Assembly: GCA_034620365.1 (NCBI GenBank)
Contig: JAQGEQ010000046.1
Location: 434,001 to 498,000 of the forward strand
DNA: 64,000 nucleotides
Reading direction: 5' to 3'
Source of the DNA: Pegea sp. RAD2-039
Taxonomy: Eukaryota > Chordata > Thaliacea > Salpida > Salpidae
Every line of letters starts with the position of its first letter. Position 1 is the first letter of the stretch. Both the position numbers and the translations under genes were made by a program. Positions 1 to 11,217 of the stretch are shown here, piece after piece. The notes beneath the pieces are model-generated. The model searched no databases, was not told the DNA's origin, and saw only the letters and a program-made list of their open reading frames with translations.

Positions 1-90
1 CAAAAGTTGTTTAAGTCGATCCTTTTCACCACTCTGGATGAGTTCCTGATTAATTAAATCTTTCATTCTTTCAGTGGCGTTACCAGACAT
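1..90 (-). CDS. ENY2: ENY2 (SAGA / TREX-2 subunit), first coding exon, partial
   Basis: The minus-strand frame from the ATG at 90 stays open to the window edge and gives 30 residues. The stretch MKDLINQELIQSGEKDRLKQ is close to the start of animal ENY2, which reads [20 protein letters not shown] in human as I recall it. ENY2 is a small all-helical protein of about 100 residues. It works in the SAGA deubiquitinase module and in the TREX-2 mRNA export complex at the nuclear pore. About 70 C-terminal residues should lie to the left, outside the window. The first residues, MSGNATER, are shorter than in vertebrates. The start was chosen because it is the only upstream ATG in frame and sits directly before the conserved helix. 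No promoter motif is evident upstream. Confidence 0.82.
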   Translation of the reverse strand, partial: MSGNATERMKDLINQELIQSGEKDRLKQLL

Positions 91-2455
91 TTCAATCAAA
101 TGATTAGAAAAAATTCTTTAAAAAAAAACAGTTTGTTTTGTAATATTTTAGAAACTAATAAAACTAAATATTTGCGAAATTTAAGACAAAAAACTTTGGC
201 AAGCTTTTCATAAATTACTATATAAACATCAGAATTTAATAAATGTTTAATAAAATAGATAAGTTTGACTTAAAAAATTAAATGATTATCAAAATTCATT
301 TTATAAAATCATGTTAAACAATAAAATAAATTTCAACCAGCAGCTTATCAGAATATGAAAGAAATATTATAATAAATTAATGAAAAGATTTAAAAAATAA
401 ACAATTAAAATCAATAACTCTTATAAATATTTATATATATTTTATAAATTTCATTAAAAGTTGCTAACTTTATAAAACTTTGTTCTTACCAAATACTAAT
501 TATTAAATTATACTGTTAGAGTTTTTAAAGTGATTTGAATTTTAAAGGTTAATCTGGAAGTTGAATATAAACAATTTAAACATATATAAAGTTTGCATAT
601 TTATCTACTTACTAGTTTAATTAATTATATATCTTAAAAATTATCAACAAATTAGAAATTAAACACTATTAAATTATATTACAAGTAATATATTCAAAGA
701 AATAGTTACATAATTCTAGATTTCGACTCATACTAAAGAGTTATATCTAAAAACCTTAATATCAGTGACAATATAAATAAATTATTGTATAAAAAAGGTT
801 CTACAAATAGAATTAAAAATATCATATCTATATTAAAAATTTCATACTATAATTAGGATATAGATTCATCAGATGTAAATAAATAGTTGTTTTGTTCCAA
901 TTTAAAAAAAAATGGTTGTAAAACTAGATGTAAAATTAAAAAATAATTTAAGATAATTTATCTTATATACTATTATCAAAATATTTTATACATAAATTTC
1001 TAGTAATACAAAAAATTTTAATGATTTTATAAGATAAATCAAAAGTATCTTTAAAAGTAATAAGTAAAATGAAACCTCACACAAAAAATTTCACTATTTT
1101 ATAATAAAATAAATGAATGCTACACATGAATGCTACTAAAAAATCAACCAGAAAATCTTGAAGATAGTATTTTTGTAAAAATGGTCTTCAACTAAAATGT
1201 TTTATAAAATAAAAAATATTAGTTTATCTAAGTTTTCGTTCAATAAATGACTCTCTTAGAAATTCAAGGCTTATAACAAAGTAATGAAATAAATCCAATA
1301 ATAAAGACATATGTCTGTAGGTTAATTTCATAATAAAAGGGACAATCTATTAAGTGGTATGCGCAAAGCAAAAGTCATACTTTGCTATCACTATTAAATT
1401 GCGATAATTAAAATTATGCATTAGTTACAATTAATGAGTTTTAAATGGGCTTAAAAGTTTTTAAAAACTTTTGTTCTGAAAAAATAAAAGACATGTCTAT
1501 ATCTCTTTCTTGAAATGTTTTTCTTGAATTTATTCAAGAACGGAACTTTAAATTTTTTTAAGCTTTTTTAAACAAAAACTTAAAAATACATTTTCGTTCT
1601 TGGAAAAATTCACATTAAGTACTAAGCTATTCAAAAAATTAAATTGAAAGAAACACTTTATATTAATTTTTGCATCAGATATATGAAATTTATTTGACTT
1701 ACAACCGAATTTTAAAAACGTACCTAAAAGCAAAGCAGAAAAGATAACTTGGTGACTCTGAGAAAGCAAAAAGTTTTTAGATAGAGCAAGTCTTTATCAT
1801 CTTAATTTACTTTGTGCTTCAAATCAATTTCAGCAATGTTTAAAAATATTGATAAGTTGGTGCGGCATTTTTAATATATATATTTACTATTTTCCTAAAA
1901 TTTAACAGATTTAATTTTCTTTAAAGTATTAAGCAGATTTTAAAATTTAAATTAATCATCTTTGTATAAACATGGTTTGTTACTATACTTTAAATTTTTA
2001 TTTGAATATTTCCTGTTATTTCTGCTACTTTAATTTGATAATAATATTATATATAATAAACGATAATGATAATAATATGAATAATGATATAATAGTTTAC
2101 CTAGAATGGTAACTAAATTACCAAAAAATATTCAAGTTTGATTTACTAAACAAATCCTTTGTGATAGAAGTCTTATTTTTAATTGTTTCAGAAACCTTGT
2201 TTTTTTAAACTAAAAACAATTTATTTATAAAGTCATTCACAAATCTGATATAAGAGCATCAACTATTAATATCTGACAAGCAAACTGTCATAACTAACAA
2301 GTATTCTCAAGTATTTATAACCAGAAATATTTGGACAATGTTAAAACTTTTCACCACCCTTACATCATACCACATACATCCGCCCCAAATCAGAAAAAAG
2401 AACTCATATAGAGTCCCTACTTTGAAAAAGGTGTTATGAATCTTGAAAGTTTTAC
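91..2455. other. AT-rich intergenic stretch, no supported gene
   Basis: This is the region upstream of ENY2. It is very AT-rich with homopolymer runs and an ATA/AATA-rich patch near 2040-2095. The one long open stretch, minus 1548-1769, has low-complexity Phe/Lys/Asn composition, no ATG-supported domain and no flanking splice logic, so I do not call it. Confidence 0.6.
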
Positions 2456-2942
2456 TAGGAAAGTTTTCTTTAGATGCGACATATCCTTTTCTTGCTGCAA
2501 TCATCGTTTCTAGAGACTGAAAATAAGAATCCTGTAATGCCGACACCTTTTCTCCAAGTTCCTACAACTATCCAAACAAACTTTTATAATGTTTTAGTTA
2601 ACTTTAATTTAAAACTAACCCACTCAACTAGATAACAGTTTTAAATCTTTCTGAAATCTATCACTTCTTATAAAATATTGTTAAAAGATTTTATTAACTT
2701 CTTTCAGTAATGTCTTAGCCAATTAACTTATAATTATGATGCTGCCAGTTTCTTCACTTATTTTAGTTATAACCTCTATCATTTCTATTACCTTTCTACA
2801 TCAGTTTAAGTTATAAAATTGTGTTTGCTACGACAACTGTAAAATTTGTTATGTCTAAAAATAATAATTAATTATTCAGCTGTTTAATTTGGCCTTCAAC
2901 TTGAAATTACCTGCTTACAAGGACGATTGTCTTGAAACAAAC
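2456..2942 (-). CDS. Possible two-exon fragment of an unidentified helical protein
   Basis: Two minus-strand segments look like exons in compatible phase 0. The first, 2942-2911, follows an AG and ends at a GTAATT donor. The second, 2561 to about 2456, follows TGTAG and ends at a GTAAAA donor, or at GTAGGG if it runs on to 2421. Joined, they read LFQDNRPCKQ then ELGEKVSALQDSYFQSLETM, which looks like an amphipathic helix or short coiled coil. I do not recognise the family. No start, stop or further exon was found nearby, so these may be exons of a gene with long introns, or chance. The direction matches ENY2, but the segments lie upstream of the ENY2 start, so they are not part of it. Confidence 0.3.
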
Positions 2943-3654
2943 TATTAAAAAGTTAAAATCTATTTATACGCTTGGTGTCGCATTTGAGCTGCTTTTGAAA
3001 TCTTGATCATTCATTTTATGAAAATATCTTAAATTTTTGGACTTTGTTTTTTAACTTTCCATTCAAATTTGTTAAAGTTTATCACAACTTACTTTGAGAT
3101 TCATGCTTCTTGTTTATTACAATTTTTTTAGCATCCACACAACTTAAAAACATAAAAAAAAACTTTAAATTATCATCTATAATTATCTTGGAGAATTTTG
3201 AGAGCTTTTTCTACATGGGTACATTCAGATTTTGAAACCATAAGCAACTAAAACTTGAATCAATAATCAACAATCTATTGACAAAAAATCATTTCTAGAA
3301 ATGAAAAAAAGTTTTATGATTTGTAGTCAAATAAATGTTTTCTGTCAAATTAGAAAGCAAATAATTTTAATTGATACTGTAAAGTAATCTACAAACTTGT
3401 AAGAAAACGTTGCTAAGGGCGTTCTGATAAATTTATGGCTGTATAAACCTTAGATGCTCGTTAAAATTCTGTGTCAATAATTTTCAACTTATTATACAAG
3501 AAGATTTATAACTAACAATTTCAACAAATTAAAGACTGTTGCTCAAATTCAAATTAATCTTTAACTTGAGAGATAGATAGGTTTATTAGTCTATAAGAAG
3601 TTTTGAAACAAGTTACTGAAAATTAATAAAAAATTAAGTTAGTTAATATTCTCA
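2943..3654. other. AT-rich intergenic stretch
   Basis: This lies upstream of the plus-strand coiled-coil gene. I see no supported exon. A short minus-strand frame near 3170-3235 begins with an ATG but runs into a stop with no usable donor, so it is not called. No TATA element is convincing against this AT background. Confidence 0.55.
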
Positions 3655-6600
3655 ATGAGCAGTGTTAAAGAGTAAGTAAATTTGTTATTAAAAAGTTTAG
3701 TTTTTGTGTGATAATCTTTGACATATTTCAGATATTTATCAGTTACTGCATCAGTTTCTTTGCAAGATTTTCCATTACCAAAAATATCAACTAGAGTCGA
3801 TGTTTTTAATGAAAAAGATTACAAGGATGGTTTATGCGTCGCTTGTTTCCATAAACGCAAATCTCAGTAAATAACTTCAGTATTTTATTAAAAAAAATAA
3901 CTAATATATATAAATTATATTTGATGTAAAATAAAAGATTATTGAAAACAGTAAATCGTTTTTTTTTGAGCAGTAACCACTACCAAGCAGCTATCAGAGT
4001 TGGTGGAGGCTACTCAATTTATCATCAAAATAGAATCAGTTGGGATCCTCACGGAGTCCTTGGATCGAGTTGGAAAGTTGTTCGCTGGCTGCTGGAGACT
4101 TCTCAAAGTAAGTACTTTCTAAAAGTACTTTGATTTCAATTTCATTGTAATTTAATTAGACGAAGAAAACGAGATTTCTTGTGGCTCTGAGTATTCTGCG
4201 ATTTTATTTCAACAATTCATCAAACTAGGAGGAAATAAACAACATTTACATGTGGGTTTAAAGTTTGAATAATTTTCTCAGTGATTTATTCGTTTACTTT
4301 GAGCGAATTGATGTTTAATCTGTGCAATAGATTTTTGGCATTCATAAAAAGTCACAAGTGTTCTATTGATTTATTTTCTGCTACATTCTGTTGGCAGGAA
4401 TATTTGGAATCTAATTTTAACCCTGACATATTGGAAGAGCTGAGAGAGTTGGGGGCCGATGTGAACTTGATTAAAGAGTATTCTGACAAACTTCGCGCTT
4501 ATTTAAAATCTGTAGTTAGAATAAATAAAGAAAAACAAGAGAACAAAATTCAGGTGACAAAGACTTTAGAATATGAAGTATTTTCTACAAAATAATGAAT
4601 TTTAGAAATGGACAAAAAAGCTTTTATTTGCAGTGATTTTTGCTAAAATTGTCGACCGAAAAAGTTTGATGAAATGCAAAGGTAAAATGTAACTTGTCTA
4701 TTTAAATATGTCAATTTTTCTTTACTAGAAAATGAAGAGCAATTGAAAGTAGAAATAGACAAGACTTTAAAATATTTGGACAGTTTTCTGGATGATTTAC
4801 ATTTTAAAGAAGAGATAAATCAAAAAGAAATTTTGGATTTTATTACATCTAAAATATATGAGAGTAAGTTTTTATAAAATTCAATTTATTATATATAAAT
4901 GAGATGTTTTTTGATTGAAGCCATTAGTTGTATCATTTGTGTCATTAATTATTTACAATCATACTAATCTCTTAATTTCTGTTCTTTTTTTAAGTTTAGA
5001 AAGTTTGATGTCAGATTAGAAGTTTTTTTACTTTCATCACCAAAACTTTGAATATTTTCTATAAAGTCTTCTATTTGATGATTAAATTAAATATATATAA
5101 ATTATAAAGTTAAATATCTCAAAATAATAAATATTTATGAAATTTTGTGAATTAGTTGAAAATGACGGAATTAAAAGAGAGAGTCAAGTTGCTGATCAGA
5201 TTCGACGGTTTTTGCAAGTAAGCTGTTTGAAGATCTAGAAGATCCCTTTCATTTGATTCTTATAGGAAGGAGGCAAACTTGTTCATCTTCAAAATTATCT
5301 TCATATCAAAGATGACGAAAAAGAAAAAAACTTTTTGGAAAAGTTTCAACCTCAATATGCAAATATTATCAAAGTGAAAGAATTCATCTTTTGAAAAAAG
5401 AAATTTGATAATTTCTATAAAACTTCTAGACTTTTGGTGACCTTTTCTTGGAAGAAATAACATTTGCTGATGCAATAAAGAGATTGCCAGACATTTTGAA
5501 ATTAATTCCCTCTTCAATCCACCATGATCATATGATCATCTTGCCAAGCTCAAATGGTTTCGATGATTCATCACTTTTACTGAAATATTAAATCATTGAA
5601 ATGAATATTTTTCAGAAAATCAAAATTTTGAAGAAAATTCAGAAGAAAAAATGAAAGAAAATTATAAGAACGATGAAAAGTTACTTGATGCGTTTTTTTA
5701 TTTGATTATCTAAACCAAAAACAAACTTCAATTTTTAACAATAAACAAATAAGAAGCAAATAGTAAGAAGAAAATAACTTGAAAGTTGATTCATTTATCT
5801 TAGAATTAGTCAAGTGCTGGCGGCTCTTATTGAGAAAAGCAAAGAAGAAGTTATTTTGGAACAAATCAAATGTTTAGAAACGAAACTAGAAGAAAATGAG
5901 AGTTTAATTATGATTCAGGTTTCCATATATCTCAAAGAATCTCATTAAATTTGAAAAAAAAATTATAATTTTAGATTGTGAATCGCTTGTCTAATCAGAT
6001 AAGTTTACGTAAGAAGGTAAATGAACAAAATCACGTGACTTCCATGTACAGGAAGATCAAGAAGATGAGATTATGGTTACAACCAAAAGCTTTTGAAGTA
6101 AGATTAAATAATATCGTCATCAAACAAAACAATGTCATCCTTAAGATCCATCGAAATCAACATCAGCTCACAATCCCAAAGTATCCATTTTCTCGTGGAA
6201 GACTTTACAAGATCGGATCTCTTCGTGAAGATCGAATCCTAGAAATAGAGAAGAAGCAAAGAGATCATATTTCAAATCTGCGAAGAGTAAGATGATTATT
6301 AAGATGATTAAAAGTCTAAAGTCCTTTTATCAGGGTCTGAAGATGTCTGGATTTAGAGATGGGTGGTCATTAAAGATAGAAAGTCCACAAGGATCCCTAA
6401 TATCACAAGCATCTTACAAAGATGAGGAAAGTTTAAATGATCTGATAAATCAACCATCAAGACTTCAAATCTCAAAGTGTAGATGAAGATCGAATCTTGA
6501 AGTTTCAACATTTTGATTTTCAGCAGAAAAATTGACTAAAAAAGAAAAGCAAAGAAGGAAGATGAAATTAGCGAAAAAAAAGATGTCTGTTTGGATGCCA

Positions 6601-9600
6601 GCCAGAAGTGGTTTGAATTTTCTTACTGTTCCATCTTTACATGATCTTGATGAATCGAGGCCTGATACAACTGAGAGATCTTCATCTTCTTCTTCATTTG
6701 ATTTTCTTCCGGCTTCGAAACTCGTTCAATCAAGCGAGTCCTTCAAGTAAGCAGTCATTTGCATATTACTACATCATCATCAAGTCCTTACTTTCATCAG
6801 TGAAAATGATCAGAAAGAAGATGACTTTGAAGATAGTGAGGATCATCAGGATGATGAAGATCAATATAAGAATCAGGATGATGAAGAAACGCTATATAAA
6901 GAAGATCAGGATGAAGATCACCTCAAAGTGTCTCTTACTGAAAGTTCTACGATCTCAGTAACTTCAACTTCCGACAGATCCTTCTTTGATCTCTTTGTTT
7001 CTAGGTAGACAACGGGATCAAAATTGAATCACTTCCGAATCGAATCATCTTAAAGTCTGGGCCAACGAAGAAAAAGCCCAGAAGCGCTTCAAAGCGTCAT
7101 CAAGCGAAGAGTAATCGAAGATTCTTGGATTTTGTGATTCCTAATGACTGGAAGATGGATGACTTCTTGGATTCTCCTATCACTTCATCATCTCAACGCA
7201 ATCAAGTAAAAAGAAAATCCGGCTCTCGTCTTCTTCTTGACTTTTTTAACAGATCTCAAAGTTGAAAAAACTCTCCAAATCCAAAGAAGATTTGATTCAT
7301 GACAAGATTTTGAGGAAGAGTCACTTGTCAGTGATCTTTCAGTGATCTTTGAGTGATCTTTAAATTTCTAGCTCAACAGAAAAACGAAAATTGATAAAGA
7401 TCTCTTTGATCTTGAAGATGAAGGAGTATCTTCAGAAGATGATCCGGAAGAAGAGGATCTTGATCTGACTCAATTCTGTTTGATCAAGTTTGTCTTCATC
7501 TTCTAACAAAATCGGTTTCGGATGTTTGATCTTACAGAGATCAGAGGATTTCAATTTACAAGAAAGTTTTTCAAAAGTTTGTTTCATTGAATCAACTTCG
7601 AAACGAAAAAGAAAATAGAAGAAGAGAGATTGAAGGTATTGGGTTAGATGTTGATCACTAAAAGTTATTTATCTTCTTCGGTAGCATCCAAAGAATCTTT
7701 GGAATATGATCTTACAAAGTTAAATGCAAAGTTGCATAAAGTGTTTTTAGAAGTTGAAGATTCTCAGGAAAAAGTTCAAAAAGCAAAAAGTGAGTAGAAA
7801 GGCTGAGAAAGTAGAATCAAATTTGAATCTTTTGTAGATGACATCCTCTCCGCAACTGCATCAGTTGCAAGGATGAAATTTGGAAAAATGCTATTTACTG
7901 ATCTTCAAAAAAAAGAACAACTTAAAGATCAAACCTCAGATTATAAAGAGTTTTCATGGATGAAGCATCAAGAATCTTTAAAAGGTTCTAAAAAAATCTT
8001 GGGATTTATTTGTAAAAATCCATTTTCGTCACAGCACTAAGCGACGCTGATACAATCCAGTTGCTCACAACTGAAATTCGCCACAAGTGTCAAAATTATA
8101 AAGAAATTCGCGATCAAAAAGTGGCGCTAAAGCATCTAAAAAGAAAATTGAAGAATTTACAGCAAGTGCAGTCAACCATGACTGGTCGGTAAAGTTTGCG
8201 TGTGACGTCATCGCTTTATTTTTGTCAAAATGTTCTTTTTCTCGAGCAGAACGGCGAAGATATTTGTTGAAATACATCGAACACTTGAAAATTGATCACC
8301 ATTTCCGCCCAATAGTCCAGCGTAATTTAACAGTAAGCTCACTTGTTAACACGTGACGTCATCGATAATTGAGTTGTGACGTCATCGTCTTTATTGATAA
8401 AGATGTTCGAAGCACGAAATTTAGATCAGTCATAGAAAATGAGCAAACCAAAAAAGGCTTTTTTTTCTTTTTGGTTTTAACGAAATTTACATAAATAAAT
8501 TTTTAGAGAAATTTCTTTTCTAAATTTGGAAATCGAAAAATTTGATCTATTCTTAAAGATTGAATTTCTAGATGTAAATTAAATGTTTTTCAAACTCTAT
8601 TTGGTCCAAGTCCAACTAAAGATTACGTAACAATCTTTTTACGTCACTAGGTGGCTAAAATGTAAAATATTTCAGGAAAAATTGTTTGAAGAAGAAGAGA
8701 TGAGATTAAAAGATTTGAAGAATGCTCTCATAGAAGTCAATCCAGATCTCGCCTCTTCGCTCACTGGATGTGACTTTGACTTAGAAGTTAGTAAATTATG
8801 ACGTCATCGGAAGAAAAAAAAATTTGGTTTTCCAAACGGAGATGACGTCATTGGCGCACGACGTATTGTTTCAAAGAAACGCAAATGACGTAATAAGCTC
8901 TTCATAGCGTAAAAACACTATGACGTCACAAGCTTCCAGATCTGAGTTATCACGTGACCGACTTTCAATTTATTAACATCGGTGTCACGTGACTTGAAAA
9001 TTGACGGAAACGACGCCGGAAGTAAACAGAAGAAATCGATTTGTTGTCAAAACACTTCTGACAAATTTGCCGCATGATGTCGCTACCGGCTCAAAGCGAT
9101 CGTAACATCACGCCATCGTGCTGGTGACGTCATGGCTAGTTACGAGATCACATGATTGATCGGGCGACCAGTTTCGCGCCTTCTTGCTTTGATGACGTCA
9201 AATTTCATCTCAATGACGTAATTGATTTCAGGGAATCCCCGGAATTTCAGAAATCTCACTTGATGTCTTCATCGTCATCTGCGCTGTTTATGAGATGCAA
9301 GAATGTGTGCTGATGAGAAAGAGATATTTGGATGTTCAATTGAGACACTATTGGGTGAGTTTCTATAACAACCAGCGCGTTTCGAAGTTTCATTAAGAGC
9401 AAAAACTGATGAATTGAATTTTCGACAAATTAGTTGAAAAATCAAAGTAAAAAAAAAAGGAAAAAAACTTTGAAGTGAATCTTCTAATTTATCAGTAAAT
9501 AACTCAATTCACCACTAGAGGCGTTCAAGAGTGCTTTTCTCTCGTCATCTTAGTGGATATCTGAAAAATTACTTTATCTTTCAAACAACAAATAGACATA

Positions 9601-9635
9601 GAGATAAATTAATGAAGATTTTCAAATTTTTTTGA
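3655..9635 (+). CDS. Long charged coiled-coil protein with a possible GAS2/GAR-like N-terminus
   Basis: Exons joined by hand: 3655-3671, 3732-3866, 3974-4107, 4160-4255, 4282-4553, 4606-4681, 4729-4863, 5156-5217, 5266-5373, 5430 onward, an uncertain stretch to about 6746, then 6801-6957, 7005-7205, 7253-7330, 7372-7487, 7538-7635, 7685-7789, 7838-7984, 8035-8184, 8250-8332, 8676-8786, 9232-9354 and 9519-9635. The listed exons outside 5430-6746 are in phase with one another. The protein would be about 1,000 residues. Near residue 65 it has IRVGGGYSIYHQNR followed by DP, resembling the VRVGGGW...DP core of the GAS2-related (GAR) microtubule-binding domain. The rest is Lys/Glu-rich helix with an acidic Asp/Glu/Gln tract around 6801-6950 and a coiled-coil C-terminus. 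A cytoskeletal or ciliary role is inference. The last exon is low-complexity and less certain. The gene is unrecognised beyond this. Confidence 0.6.
8203..9200. repeat. Cluster of eight TGACGTCA palindromes in introns
   Basis: TGACGTCA occurs at 8203, 8354, 8377, 8799, 8843, 8921, 9125 and 9193. Near-matches (TGACGTAA) and CACGTGAC boxes at about 8351, 8952 and 8985 lie among them. All eight fall in introns between the exons at 8184 and 9232. The octamer is the textbook CRE (CREB/ATF) site and CACGTG is the E-box core, but a palindrome repeated this often in introns may instead be a genome-wide over-represented word. Confidence 0.8.
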
Positions 9636-11217
9636 AAATTTTGTCAGATTTCCTTTTGAACAAAAACTTCTGATTAATATTTGAACTTTCTAGTTTCAGT
9701 TTATTCAAATTTTCTTTCTAACTTATTGCTTTTTCATTTAATATAATTTGCTTTTATATATCGACATATATGAATCGAAAATTTCTTTTTAATCTTATGA
9801 GGTTATAGAAAAGTTGCCAACAATTTTTTCAAAGAAAAAACTCAACAAATTTTTATCCTTTTTTCATTTAGAATTTTCAAATATTCAAAAAATGTCAATT
9901 TGATTAACTACTAGTAGAAAAATGAAAAAAAAAAAAAGAAGGATTTATCTATTTTTTAAATTCATTGATTTTTGTTAAATAGTTATAAACTAAAGACTAA
10001 TTTCAAACACATAAATCTGTTTCATGATTCAACAAGAATCTTAAAACATTTGAGTCAAGATTGAAAACTTTTAAGAAACGGATATCTTTTACACTTTTGA
10101 TCTTTATTTAATAGTTTCATAAAACTCTTAAAAGTGAATGTAAACAAAAGATCTTTTGAAAAACCTCAGCACTAGCTTCATACAAAACAGGGTGCAAAGA
10201 AACTACAAAACAATTTAATGTTTCTTCCTTTCTCTTTAAGAATGTTTACAAAATTCTCGTTGAAAAGAGTAAAAAGCGAAGAGTCTAATCTTCCTCTTTT
10301 GAAATTGCAGTGAGTTTACTGTAGTCAATGAAGCGTGAAAAAATAGTTGTATTTTGATATTTGCTAATTTTAATCAGAAGTAGATAACAAACCAATGAAA
10401 GTTGTTTACGGATCTCACATTATATCTGTTTTGATACACAATTATTAAACAAAATTGTATATTTTGAATCGATGTAAATATTACTTTTTGATGTATTTTG
10501 AAGAATCATAAAAATGGTTTGTAAAACTCGAAATACATGTGATTAAACTGTAAAGTTGCTGATGAAAAATGTTCAATCTGCAGTCAGCTTAATGTGCTGT
10601 GTAATTATTTGTCTTCTGCTCAATAAAGTAATTCATAAAATCAGATAAACAACTAAATCATAACAAGTAGCAAAGTTATTAGTCTTCGGCTGTAGATTAT
10701 TGGAAAACATTTTGAAAACAATGTTTATTAGAAACGTCAGTGATGACGTCATCACGAAACTTATGAGATGGTCTCGTTGGTTTCCTGTATGCACCAGTAA
10801 AACCAGCTTGTGTCTGTTCTTCATTTTCCAGTCCGTCGTTGATTTGAAGTTAAAATGAAATAGTTTAAATGTTTTATAGAAATTAAAAATTAAGTTTTTA
10901 CATTTTATTTTCTCCAGTAACTATTTTTCATAATCTTTCGTGCAATGTTGCTCATAATCTTTAAAAATGTCTTTAAAAGATCAGATTTGATTTTAGGAGT
11001 ATTCTAAAGAAGATTTTGTAAAAGATCATGAATCAAATTGTCTTTAAAAACTAATTTGCTTCTATTTTGTATGATGTAAGTGTTCTTTCAAGTTTTTAAT
11101 CTTTAACTTCTATGCAGTCAACCATCACATAAATAAAATAATAAAATTCAAACAATTTCAAGCTTTTCAGAAAATAGAAATTCATGATGGCTTTTGTAAT
11201 TTATCGCATCAATCAAA
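9636..11217. other. Intergenic, no supported gene
   Basis: The stretch is AT-rich. A minus-strand frame starting at 10824 (MKNRHKLVLLVHTGNQRD) has an ATG in good context and could be an isolated first exon, but no partner exon was found. A single TGACGTCATCACG lies at about 10744. Nothing else is supported. Confidence 0.5.

Noticed and set aside
6641-6961. 106-residue Lys/Ile/Met-rich frame overlapping the coiled-coil gene
   Set aside because: It is an out-of-frame reading of the acidic tract; the spliced frame with matching phases reads NENDQKEDDFEDSEDHQDDE instead.
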